In this document: positions 8,926 through 16,859 of the stretch, one piece after another
How the letters are laid out: every line of letters begins with the position of its first letter
How positions within the stretch are numbered: the stretch's first letter is position 1
Source of the DNA: Armatimonadota bacterium
Lineage (GTDB): Bacteria > Armatimonadota > Zipacnadia > Zipacnadales > UBA11051
NCBI GenBank assembly: GCA_013178155.1
Contig: JABLXH010000038.1
Span: forward strand, 1-41,109
Direction of reading: 5' to 3'
Length of the DNA: 41,109 bases
Position numbers and translations under genes: made by a program
Notes under the pieces: model-generated
The model's database searches: none
Seen by the model: only the letters and a program-made list of their open reading frames with translations
Told to the model about the DNA's origin: nothing

Positions 8926-9571
8926 GGGAGCAGACCTTTCGTCCCGTCGCCAGCAGCACGGGGTACTCCCGCACCGCGCCCTCGGATCCCCGACGGACCA
9001 TCACGTGCGCCACGCTCACCGCGACCGTGGAGAGTCCGGCGGCCACCAGGAAGCTGCGCATCTGCTGCTCAGAGAACCCGTGGTGGACATCGCCAACGCC
9101 TTCGCCGTGGAAACTGCCGTCCTCGGCCTCCAGGTCAGCGATGGCCATATAACCACCCGAGCGTAGCAGACCGCCAAGACGCAACACCAGGGAGGCCGGG
9201 TCCGAGATATGGTGCAGGGCCATACTGCTCACCACAAAATCGAACTGCTCCGCCGGCGGCGCCTGAGTAGTCAGGTCCAGGCACCGGGTCTCCACGTTGG
9301 CCACCCCGGCGGCTCTCAGCTTCTCAGACAGCACGTCCAGCATCCCCTGCGCGTTGTCAACCGCCACCACCCTCGCAAGCCGCGAGGCCAGCAGGAGCGA
9401 AAGGGTGCCAGTCCCGCATCCGTAGTCCATGGCGACCCAGTGGTCCTGCAGTGGCACTCGTTCAGCGATCGCCGCGGCCAACGCCCGGGCGCGCTCAGTC
9501 CGGGCAGCGTCCTCGTCCCAGGTTCGCGCCAGCGCGTCAAAACCGAGCGGCCCCGCTGGCATCAGTTCCAT
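8909..9571 (-). CDS. Class I SAM-dependent methyltransferase
   Basis: A 220-aa Rossmann-fold methyltransferase. Motif I is MDYGCGTGT (48-56), followed by the acidic residue D72 that binds the SAM ribose (VVAVDNAQGML). DLTT is the post-II loop and FDFVVSSMALHHI is motif IV. The layout resembles the UbiE/Methyltransf_11 group acting on small molecules. The substrate is unknown. The gene overlaps its upstream neighbour (PHP-like, 10 bp) and downstream neighbour (FAD oxidoreductase, 17 bp), so the three products are probably made in fixed ratio and act on one pathway. Confidence 0.88.
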   Translation of the reverse strand: MELMPAGPLGFDALARTWDEDAARTERARALAAAIAERVPLQDHWVAMDYGCGTGTLSLLLASRLARVVAVDNAQGMLDVLSEKLRAAGVANVETRCLDLTTQAPPAEQFDFVVSSMALHHISDPASLVLRLGGLLRSGGYMAIADLEAEDGSFHGEGVGDVHHGFSEQQMRSFLVAAGLSTVAVSVAHVMVRRGSEGAVREYPVLLATGRKVCSHGDVS

Positions 9572-10899
9572 CCTCCGGCCCTCGCCGCGGCCTCGATCAG
9601 GTCCCGCGCCTGCTGTGGCCCCGCTTCACGGAGTCGCTGCGCCACCGGCTCCGTCAGCGGCGGTAACTCGCCTATGGCAGCAAAGTACCTGTTCTTCTCC
9701 ACGGGCGGGCGGTCGTCATCCACATACGAGACGCCGGCATAGCGCAGCAGGATGGTCTGTCCCACCATGACCCTGGCGCCATACAGGAAGCTCTGTCGGT
9801 GGCGACTGAGTACCGGTCCGTTCAGGTCATCCACGAACGGCAGCCCCGCCCGGTTCATCTCAGTGCCGATGTTGAGGGGCAGGTGCAAATCATTGGCCGC
9901 TGCAACGATGGCGTCGAGGTTCGCAACCTTGGTGGCTCGCTCCTCGGGGTCCTTCAGGTTCCAGTTGCGGTCGGGAATGATGTTGAGCGCCACGCAGCCC
10001 TTGCTCATCATCAGTTCCAGGAGGCCGTGGGGGTCCGCCTCACCTTTACTGGTCCCATCCAGCCATGTAATCATGGGCATGGCCCGACACGACAGCACCC
10101 ACTGGCAGAAGTCCTCAACGGGGGGAAAGGTGTCTGGCGAGGTGGGAATGTAACCCAGCCCGCCACGCTTGACCAGCTTCGCCCTCACCCACTCCTCCAG
10201 CGTCGGCGTGCCCATGGCCTCGCGCACGTCACAGATCTGCTTGTCCAGGAGCTGGGCCCAGAACTGGGCCACCGCCGCCGGCTCGACAAACGCCGCCGCG
10301 GCCTTGTTGAGGTAGGCCCGGATGATATGGCGCTCGGTTGCCGCGCCGGCAGGGGTGAGGGGCAGCACGTCGTGGTCATAGTCCACCGCGATCTGTGGCA
10401 ACCGATCGTTGATCCTTTGCACCAGCGCGATGTTGCGCTCCATGGCCCCGTTGCGATAGACGCAGGTCAGGATCTGCTCCTGGGGTGAGCCGGGCGGCAA
10501 CTCCCGCCCGAAACCAGCCCCCATGATGTAGGTGACACCCGGCTCGCCTGGTGAGCTGATGTCCATGTTCGCCAACTCCCGCACGTACACCCGCGTCTCC
10601 AGGTTCACCGTTGTCCGCAGGCCCAATAGCTCCCCCGCCGCCAGGAACTCCTCCAGACCATCGAGCACATCGAAGTCACAGAGCCCCGCCGCATAGAGGC
10701 CCGCCTGTCGCGCCGCCCACGCCACGTGCGATGGCGACCAGCCTTCGGCGTTGTAGGAGAAGAAAGAGTGGAAGTGCAGGTTCAGGTTCTCGCTGGGGGC
10801 CGGTTCAGTGCCCGGTTGCGAGGCCAGTTGCTCAAGAGCCCTGCGCCGCTCGGCGGCGTCAAAGGAATCCAGTTGCTGAAGAAGGGCGTCATCAGCCAC
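9562..10899 (-). CDS. PHP-domain-like protein
   Basis: A 445-aa protein with a GTG start preceded by GAGGTG. After a ~37-residue helical leader comes a PHP-type metal-binding start, NLNLHFHSFFSYNAEGWSP (H42-x-H44), with H58, then CDFDVLDG (72-81) where PHP proteins normally have TDHD, and E101 in NLETRVYV. The His of motif II is therefore replaced, and the downstream histidine motifs are not clear to me. Known PHP proteins are phosphoesterases or nucleases using two or three metals. Here the metal site is altered and the activity is uncertain. It is the first gene of a minus-strand run and overlaps the methyltransferase gene by 10 bp. Confidence 0.65.
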   Translation of the reverse strand: MADDALLQQLDSFDAAERRRALEQLASQPGTEPAPSENLNLHFHSFFSYNAEGWSPSHVAWAARQAGLYAAGLCDFDVLDGLEEFLAAGELLGLRTTVNLETRVYVRELANMDISSPGEPGVTYIMGAGFGRELPPGSPQEQILTCVYRNGAMERNIALVQRINDRLPQIAVDYDHDVLPLTPAGAATERHIIRAYLNKAAAAFVEPAAVAQFWAQLLDKQICDVREAMGTPTLEEWVRAKLVKRGGLGYIPTSPDTFPPVEDFCQWVLSCRAMPMITWLDGTSKGEADPHGLLELMMSKGCVALNIIPDRNWNLKDPEERATKVANLDAIVAAANDLHLPLNIGTEMNRAGLPFVDDLNGPVLSRHRQSFLYGARVMVGQTILLRYAGVSYVDDDRPPVEKNRYFAAIGELPPLTEPVAQRLREAGPQQARDLIEAAARAGGWN

Positions 10900-11035
10900 G
10901 TCTGGTGCACCTCACTGGCGGGTTCGTGCGTCGCGCATAGTATACACGGTTTGCCACGGCAGGGGTACGCCTGCGAGGTCTATGCTCGTCCAGAAGCGAA
11001 CCTCTCTGTCCCAGCTTTCCGCCAGGAGCGTGCCG
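10900..11035. promoter_or_regulatory. Divergent intergenic region with possible minus-strand -10 box
   Basis: This 136-bp gap separates two divergent genes (PHP-like on minus, UroD-like on plus), so promoters for both should be here. TATACT on the minus strand (plus positions about 10938-10943) matches a sigma-70 -10 box at five of six positions. I see no convincing -35. AGGAG at 11024-11028 is the ribosome binding site of the plus-strand gene. Confidence 0.35.
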
Positions 11036-12076
11036 ATGAGTCCCCGTGAACGTTGGTTGGCTGTGCTCAACCGCCAGGAACCTGATCGCCTGCCGCTGGA
11101 CTACCGAGCCACACCCGAGTTCAGTGCTCGCCTCATGGCCCATCTCGGCTACGAAAGCATGGACCGGGTGTTCACTCGTCTGCACATTGACCCGGTCTAT
11201 GACGTGGGCCCGCGCTACGTCGGCCCGCCACTGGAGCCGGGCAAGGATGTCTACGGAGTGGGCTATGCCGACACCCGGTATCACGGCGGTGTCTACAGCG
11301 ACGCAGTCTACCACCCCCTTGCCGAGTACAACTCGGTTGCCGAGATCGAGGCCAACTACCAGTGGCCTTCACCTGACTGGTGGGACTATTCTGTGATCCC
11401 GGCCCAGTATGCCGGGCATGAAGACCAGGTGATCCGTGGCGGGCATTGCGAGGAGTTCGCCATGTACAAGTTTCTGCGCGGCGTTCAGCAGGGCTATCTG
11501 GACTTGTGTGACCATCCCGACATCGTGGACTACTGCCTCGGCAAGCTCTACGACCTGAAATACGAGCAGATCGCCCGCACGTATGAGCAGCTCCCCCACG
11601 GTGCCATCATCTGGACCTGGGTTGCCGAGGACGTCAGCACTCAGCGCGGTCTGATGATCTCTCCGGACCACATCCGTCGCCACTTCGCTCCCCATTACAA
11701 GCGCATGATAGACCTGGTCCACGAGGGCGGCGGCTATGTATTCCATCACAGCGACGGCGCCTGCCGCGAGGTGGTGCCATTGATGATCGAGCTGGGGATA
11801 GACGTGCTGGACCCGGTGCAGTGGCGCTGTGCCGGCATGGACCGCGCCGGCCTGAAGCGCGACTTCGGCGACCAGGTCATCTTCCACGGGGGCATGGATA
11901 ACCAGCAGACGCTGCCCTTCGGCACGGTCGAGGACTGCCGCCGCGAGGCCTTCGAGGACATTGCCCTCCTGGGCCCAGGCCTGATCTACGGTCCCTGCCA
12001 CAACTTGCAGGTAGCGAACCCCCCGGAGAACGTCGTCGCCATCTACGACGCGGCCTACGAGGCGGGAGGCGGGTAG
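11036..12076 (+). CDS. Uroporphyrinogen decarboxylase-superfamily protein (second copy, not HemE)
   Basis: A 346-aa protein with a family-like opening (MSPRERWLAVLNRQEPDRLPLD) and a C-terminal half carrying HHSDGACREVVPLMIELGIDVLDPVQ, then VIFHGGMDNQQTLPFGT and GPCHNLQ. This is the common layout of MtaA/MtbA-like and uncharacterised UroD-superfamily members. In MtaA-type enzymes the His-x-Cys of this region binds zinc; here it reads His-Ser-Asp, so a canonical thiol-activating zinc site is not evident. The HemE N-terminal signature is missing. An open frame begins at 10982, but the ATG at 11036 has AGGAG 7 bp upstream and matches the family N-terminus. It is 96 bp ahead of the sugar importer genes and may be cotranscribed with them. 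It differs strongly from the UroD-like gene at 6082-7326. Confidence 0.85.
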   Translation: MSPRERWLAVLNRQEPDRLPLDYRATPEFSARLMAHLGYESMDRVFTRLHIDPVYDVGPRYVGPPLEPGKDVYGVGYADTRYHGGVYSDAVYHPLAEYNSVAEIEANYQWPSPDWWDYSVIPAQYAGHEDQVIRGGHCEEFAMYKFLRGVQQGYLDLCDHPDIVDYCLGKLYDLKYEQIARTYEQLPHGAIIWTWVAEDVSTQRGLMISPDHIRRHFAPHYKRMIDLVHEGGGYVFHHSDGACREVVPLMIELGIDVLDPVQWRCAGMDRAGLKRDFGDQVIFHGGMDNQQTLPFGTVEDCRREAFEDIALLGPGLIYGPCHNLQVANPPENVVAIYDAAYEAGGG

Positions 12077-12172
12077 GCGAAGCTCTCGGTTCGTGGGCGG
12101 TCGTCCCGCCAGGTGGTCCGCTATGTGTCGAGCAAGCAGGTCGGCGCCCGGTCGGGGTGAAATGTAAGCAGC

Positions 12173-14719
12173 ATGGCTCCGCCGGGCCTCTTGGGCCCGG
12201 AGACACGCTGCCGAACGAGGCGCCCGAGTTTGCCCGGCCCAGTACCTCCCATCCTGACCTGTCGTAACCTGCGCAAGGAGTACCCTGGCCTCGTTGCTCT
12301 GGACGGAGTCAGCCTCACCATCGCACCTGGAGAACTGCATGCGCTGGTGGGCGAAAACGGCGCCGGGAAGAGCACGCTGGTGCAGATCGTCGCTGGTCAG
12401 ATCGCTCCGGACGGAGGCGAGCTGCTGCTCGACGGCCAGCCAGTCGCTTCCTTCTCTCCACGCGTGGCGCGTTCCATGGGCGTGGCCATCGTCCCCCAGC
12501 ACCCGGACCTGTTTCATTCCCTTACCGCTCTGGAGAACCTCTTCGTCGGCGAATGGCCCCGCGGAAGAGCCGGCTGCGTGTCGTGGCGGGAGATGCGTGA
12601 GCGTGCACGGCTTGTGCTCGCTGAGATGGGAGTGGCCCTCGACCTGAACGCCCGTGCCGGTGACCTCACCGTCGCCGAACGCCAGCTCCTGCAGATCGCT
12701 CGCGCGCTCGTGGCCAACGCCCGGCTTCTCATTCTTGACGAGCCCACAGCCCCGCTGGGACAGGAGGAGACCGAGCGGCTCTTTGCCTTGCTGCGCCGTC
12801 TGCATGGACGCGGGGTGGCGATGGTCTATATCAGCCACCGGCTGGCCGAGGTCTTTGAGCTGGCCCAGCGCGTGACCGTGCTGCGTGACGGCCGCCTGGT
12901 AGCCACCCTCCCCCTGGCCGGCGTGTCACGTGAGGAGCTGGTTCGGCTCATGGTGGGCGAGAGCCCCCAAGAGGCCTCGACGTCCGAGCCGAAGCCGGTG
13001 CCTGAGCGTCCGCCCCTTCTGGCAGTCGAGGGCCTCACCGTCCCCGGCAAGGTCGCCAGCCTGAGCTTCTCAGTGGCGCCGGGGGAGGTACTGGGTCTCG
13101 CCGGCGTGGCCGGTTCGGGCCGTAACGAGGTCCTGCGGGCCATCGGGGGTGTGGAGAGGTTTGCGGCGACCAGCATCCGCATCGCCGGTAAGCCAGTTGC
13201 GCCGCTCTCGCCCGACCGTGCTTTGCGGGCCGGGATCTGCCTGGTGCCGGCCGACCGACACCACGAGGCGCTGGTGCTGCCGATGGCGGTCCGGGAGAAC
13301 CTCACCCTGGGGTCACTGGGCCGCTGGGCCTCGCGGCTCGGCCTGATCCGGCACCGCGAGGAGGCTACCGCGGCGGCCGAGTTGTCACACCGGGTGGCCG
13401 TCAGAGCGGTCAGCACGGAGCAGGCCGTGGCGACCCTCTCGGGGGGAAACCAGCAGAAGGTAGCCCTTGCTTCCCGACTGGCTGTCCAGCCGCGGGTGCT
13501 GCTGCTGGAGGAACCGACCCAGGGGGTTGACGTGCGCGCCCGGTCGGAGCTGCACCGTCAGATACGCGACCTCGCCGCCCACGGTGTGGCCATCCTGCTG
13601 GTCTCCTCGGATCTGCCTGAGCTGCTGACGCTAAGCGACCGAATCGTCGTGCTGCACCGCGGCCGACAGGTCGGTGAGTTCAGCGCCGCCGCAGCGACCC
13701 AGGAACAGGTGCTCGACCTCGCCCTCGGAACGGCGGAGCGGGGTGTGAGCCACATGGCCGCAGGCCGGCACCCCCGACCGCTGCGGGAAGCGGGGCTGGC
13801 TGCGCTCCTGGCGCTCTTCTGTCTCACCGTGGGTCTGCTCGCCCCCAGCTTCGCCACGTTTGCCAATCTCGCCGACATCCTGACCAACAGCTCCTACTTT
13901 CTCATCGCGGCTGTCGGCATGACCATGGTTCTTCTCACGGCCGGTATCGATATCTCCATCGGCTCTATGCTGGCGGTCTGTGCGACCGTCGCGGGCGCCA
14001 CAGCGGCAGCGGGGTGGCCGGTGGGCCTGGTGGCCCTCAGCACGCTGGCTGCGGGGCTGGCCCTGGGAGTGCTGAACACGGCGCTGATCGTTCCTGGACG
14101 CATTCCGCCGATCATCGCGACCCTGGCGACCCTCACCCTGCTCCGTCACGGGCTGATCCATATCACCGGGGGGCGGTGGATCAACCTGCCGGTGGCCTTC
14201 CGGAACGTGGGTCTCAGTGCGCTGCTGGGCATCCCGCTCCCCATCTGGGTGGCCGCCCTGACCGCGCTTGCCACCTGGCTCTTTCTCGTCTGGACACGGA
14301 CTGGACGCTCGGTGTATGCCGTCGGTGACAACCCCGAGGCGGCCGCTCATCTGGGCGTCCCCGTATCCCGGGTCAGGGCCACGGTCTACGTCCTGATGGG
14401 ACTGCTCATGGGACTGTCGGCCTTCGTCTATGCCGGTCGCTGGAGCGCCATCCAGACCAACGCCGGGCAGGGGTTGGAGATGGTGGTGATCACGGCTGTC
14501 GTCGTCGGCGGCACCAACGTCTTTGGCGGCAGCGGGACGATACTGGGCACGGTCCTGGGCGTGCTGCTCATCGCCTGCATTGGCGGAGCGCTCACGCCCT
14601 TGCACATCGAACCGGTCTGGGAGAAGGCCTTCCAGGGCGCGTTGATCCTGGTGGCAGTGATCGTGAACACCCGACAGGCATGGGCCAGGACACGCTCGGG
14701 GCGCAGGGGGTCGTGCTGA
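12173..14719 (+). CDS. Fused CUT2 sugar ABC transporter ATPase-permease
   Basis: One uninterrupted 848-aa frame joins an RbsA/LsrA-like tandem ATPase to an RbsC/LsrC-like permease. NBD1 (about 27-265) has Walker A GENGAGKST (60-68), signature LTVAERQ, Walker B LLILDEP and H222. NBD2 (about 282-520) has the degenerate P-loop GVAGSGRNE usual for this class, plus LSGGNQQK (422-429) and LLLEEPTQG. From about residue 528 (an internal Met codon at 13754) follow hydrophobic helices with GMTMVLLTAGIDISIGS, the conserved CUT2 permease signature. Normally these are separate genes. The true start is uncertain: ATG 12173 lacks a strong ribosome binding site and the family homology starts near residue 27. 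The stop overlaps the next permease's start (TGATG), so the importer is translationally coupled. Confidence 0.9.
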   Translation: MAPPGLLGPETRCRTRRPSLPGPVPPILTCRNLRKEYPGLVALDGVSLTIAPGELHALVGENGAGKSTLVQIVAGQIAPDGGELLLDGQPVASFSPRVARSMGVAIVPQHPDLFHSLTALENLFVGEWPRGRAGCVSWREMRERARLVLAEMGVALDLNARAGDLTVAERQLLQIARALVANARLLILDEPTAPLGQEETERLFALLRRLHGRGVAMVYISHRLAEVFELAQRVTVLRDGRLVATLPLAGVSREELVRLMVGESPQEASTSEPKPVPERPPLLAVEGLTVPGKVASLSFSVAPGEVLGLAGVAGSGRNEVLRAIGGVERFAATSIRIAGKPVAPLSPDRALRAGICLVPADRHHEALVLPMAVRENLTLGSLGRWASRLGLIRHREEATAAAELSHRVAVRAVSTEQAVATLSGGNQQKVALASRLAVQPRVLLLEEPTQGVDVRARSELHRQIRDLAAHGVAILLVSSDLPELLTLSDRIVVLHRGRQVGEFSAAAATQEQVLDLALGTAERGVSHMAAGRHPRPLREAGLAALLALFCLTVGLLAPSFATFANLADILTNSSYFLIAAVGMTMVLLTAGIDISIGSMLAVCATVAGATAAAGWPVGLVALSTLAAGLALGVLNTALIVPGRIPPIIATLATLTLLRHGLIHITGGRWINLPVAFRNVGLSALLGIPLPIWVAALTALATWLFLVWTRTGRSVYAVGDNPEAAAHLGVPVSRVRATVYVLMGLLMGLSAFVYAGRWSAIQTNAGQGLEMVVITAVVVGGTNVFGGSGTILGTVLGVLLIACIGGALTPLHIEPVWEKAFQGALILVAVIVNTRQAWARTRSGRRGSC

Positions 14720-15750
14720 TGCGTCACGTTCCCGCCCTCGGGATCGCCCGCGAGGACTGGGTGCTCGCGGGGCTGCTACTGGCTACCGTGGTCGTCGTCA
14801 GCCTGCTGACCCCGGCCTTCCTGCAGCCGGAGAACTTGTTGGAGATGTCCAGGTTCTTTGTGGAGACCGGGCTGATTGCCCTGGCGATGGCGCCAGTGAT
14901 CATTACCGGGGGCATAGACCTGTCCGTCGGCTCCATTGTCGGTCTCAGTGTCGTGGTCATGGGACTGGCCTGGCGTCTTGGACATCTGCCTCCCGCCCTT
15001 GGCGTACTGACGGGCCTCTTCACCGGCCTGCTGTGCGGCCTGGGCAATGGCCTGTGCGTGGCTCGCCTGCGTCTGCCACCGCTCATTGTCACACTCGCCA
15101 CCATGGCGCTCTACCGCGGCCTCGCCCTCGGCCTAGGGGCCAATGCCCCGGTCAGCGATTTCCCTCCGGCTTACTACGAACTCGGCCAGGCTTACTACAC
15201 CATCCCGGGCGGCCTGCAGGTGCCACAGCAGTTGCCCATCCTGCTGTTGGTCCTGTGCTTCGCCTGGCTGGCCCTGCACCGGAGCGTTCTTGGACGGTAT
15301 GTTTACGCCATCGGCCACAACGAGCGCGCCGCCTGGTTCGCCGGGGTGCCTGTGGCGCGGGTCAAGATGGCGCTTTACGCCTTCTGTGGCCTGGTGAGCG
15401 GCCTGGCGGGTGCGATCTACCTCTCCCGGGTGGCCACCGCGAAGGCCGATGCCGGCACACTGATGGAGCTGGACGTGATCACAGTCTGTGTGCTGGGCGG
15501 TGTGAGCATCACGGGCGGACGTGGCGGCGTAGCCGGGACGATGCTGGGCTTGCTCATCGTCAGCAGCCTCGTGCGCGGGCTGACGCTCGCCCGGGTACCT
15601 TCCGAGGACCAGAAGATCGTGCTAGGCTTCGTTCTGCTGCTGGCCGCCACGGTCTACCAGCTCCTTCAGTGGCGCGGTGGCCGTTCCGGCCCGTCGGGGA
15701 GCAGGTCGTCGGGCGACGAGCGCCGAATCCCCACTGCAGAAGGGGAGTGA
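14719..15750 (+). CDS. CUT2 sugar ABC transporter permease
   Basis: A 343-aa integral membrane protein of the BPD_transp_2 family (RbsC/LsrD/RhaQ-like). It has about nine or ten hydrophobic helices and the conserved MAPVIITGGIDLSVGSIVGL near residue 50, with CVLGGVSITGGRGGVAGT toward the C-terminus. It pairs with the permease half of the upstream fusion to make a heterodimeric channel. The start is the ATG in TGATG overlapping the upstream stop; an in-frame ATG at 14680 would overlap the previous gene by 40 bp and is less likely. Its own TGA overlaps the ATG of the binding-protein gene in the same way. Confidence 0.92.
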   Translation: MRHVPALGIAREDWVLAGLLLATVVVVSLLTPAFLQPENLLEMSRFFVETGLIALAMAPVIITGGIDLSVGSIVGLSVVVMGLAWRLGHLPPALGVLTGLFTGLLCGLGNGLCVARLRLPPLIVTLATMALYRGLALGLGANAPVSDFPPAYYELGQAYYTIPGGLQVPQQLPILLLVLCFAWLALHRSVLGRYVYAIGHNERAAWFAGVPVARVKMALYAFCGLVSGLAGAIYLSRVATAKADAGTLMELDVITVCVLGGVSITGGRGGVAGTMLGLLIVSSLVRGLTLARVPSEDQKIVLGFVLLLAATVYQLLQWRGGRSGPSGSRSSGDERRIPTAEGE

Positions 15751-16829
15751 TGACGGTGATACGTGGACTGCTGCTGGCCGTGCTGGCGTGTGGACTCTTG
15801 ATATCGGTCTCTGGGTGCACCAGGACAGGCCCTCAGCGGGGCGAAAGCCCGACCACAGCGGAGGGCGCCTTGCCCCCTACGGGTACCCCGGAGGGCACGG
15901 CGTCGGCGGCGAAGATCACCGTGCTCATGGTGCCGAAGTTGAAGGGCATTGACTACTTCAATGCCTGCGAACGGGGGGCCAGGGAGGCCGCTGAGGCGCT
16001 GGGCAATGTGGAACTGATCTTCGATGGGCCTGTTGAGGACAAGGCTGACGCTCAGAACCAGCTCATTGACGGCTATATCGCGCAGCAAGTGCACGTCATC
16101 GCCGTATCGCCCAACGACCCGGACTCCATCGCGCCGGTGCTCAAGAAAGCCCGCGACAGGGGTATCCACGTCATCACCTGGGACGCCGACGCCAACCCGG
16201 AACGGTCGGGGCGGGAGTTCTTCATCAACCAGGCCTCGGCGGAAGCCGTGGGCCAGGCCCTGGTGGACGAAATGGCGGCGCAGAAGGGGCCGGAAGCCCG
16301 GGTGGCCATCGTCACGAGCTCACTGACCGCGGCGAACCAAAACGCCTGGATCAAGGCCATGAAAGCCCACATGGCCGCCAAGTACCCCAGGATGACGCTG
16401 GTGTGTGAGCCAAAACCCAGCGAGGAGAACCAGCAGTTGGCCTTTCAGGTCGCCCAGGACCTGCTGAAGACGTACCGCGACCTGGACGGCGTCTTTGCCA
16501 TCTCATCGGTGGCCTTCCCGGGTGCCGCCGATGCCGTGCAGCAGGCGAAACTGAGCGGGAAGGTGGCCGTCGTGGGGCTTGCGACCCCCAAGCCCATGAA
16601 GCAGTGGGTGGATGCCGGCACAGTAAAGACCGTCATCCTGTGGAACCCGGTGGACCTGGGCTATGCCACCATCCAGGCCGCACGGGCGTTGGTGGACGGC
16701 CAGCTCGCTCCCGGCACCAGGACCCTGGCGGCGGGGCGGCTGGGGAACCTCACCGTGGTCGGCGATCAGGTGCTGCTCGGCCCGCCGATGAAGTTCACGG
16801 CGGAGAATATCGCGCAGTACGACTTCTGA
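15750..16829 (+). CDS. Sugar ABC transporter substrate-binding lipoprotein, LsrB/RhaS-like
   Basis: A 359-aa periplasmic binding protein (Peripla_BP_4 type) with a lipoprotein signal ending ISVSGC, so Cys at about residue 23 would be lipidated. The ordering of signatures follows LsrB and RhaS: VPKLKGIDYFNA, SPNDPDSIAPVLKKARDRG, TWDADANPERS, FINQASAEAVGQALVDEMA, ANQNAWIKAMKA, and AVVGLATPKPMKQWVDAGTV. Compared from memory with E. coli/Salmonella LsrB, Lys and the TWD Asp of the AI-2 pocket are kept, but the Asp before Gln-Asn is Asn, and the Pro and Ala in the hinge loop are replaced. AI-2 is therefore doubtful and rhamnose or a similar deoxy sugar is more plausible. The start overlaps the permease stop (TGATG), with AGGGGAG upstream. 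Confidence 0.88.
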   Translation: MTVIRGLLLAVLACGLLISVSGCTRTGPQRGESPTTAEGALPPTGTPEGTASAAKITVLMVPKLKGIDYFNACERGAREAAEALGNVELIFDGPVEDKADAQNQLIDGYIAQQVHVIAVSPNDPDSIAPVLKKARDRGIHVITWDADANPERSGREFFINQASAEAVGQALVDEMAAQKGPEARVAIVTSSLTAANQNAWIKAMKAHMAAKYPRMTLVCEPKPSEENQQLAFQVAQDLLKTYRDLDGVFAISSVAFPGAADAVQQAKLSGKVAVVGLATPKPMKQWVDAGTVKTVILWNPVDLGYATIQAARALVDGQLAPGTRTLAAGRLGNLTVVGDQVLLGPPMKFTAENIAQYDF

Positions 16830-16859
16830 GCTGCAGCCCGGGGCCGCGGCGTGCTGGAG

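Noticed and set aside
11369-12838. 489-aa minus-strand open frame
   Set aside because: Spans the UroD-like and ABC ATPase genes on the opposite strand, both of which have clear motifs.
15750-16829. lsrB, AI-2 binding protein
   Set aside because: Overall similarity is good, but key pocket residues differ and lsrK/F/G are absent, so the gene symbol was not assigned.
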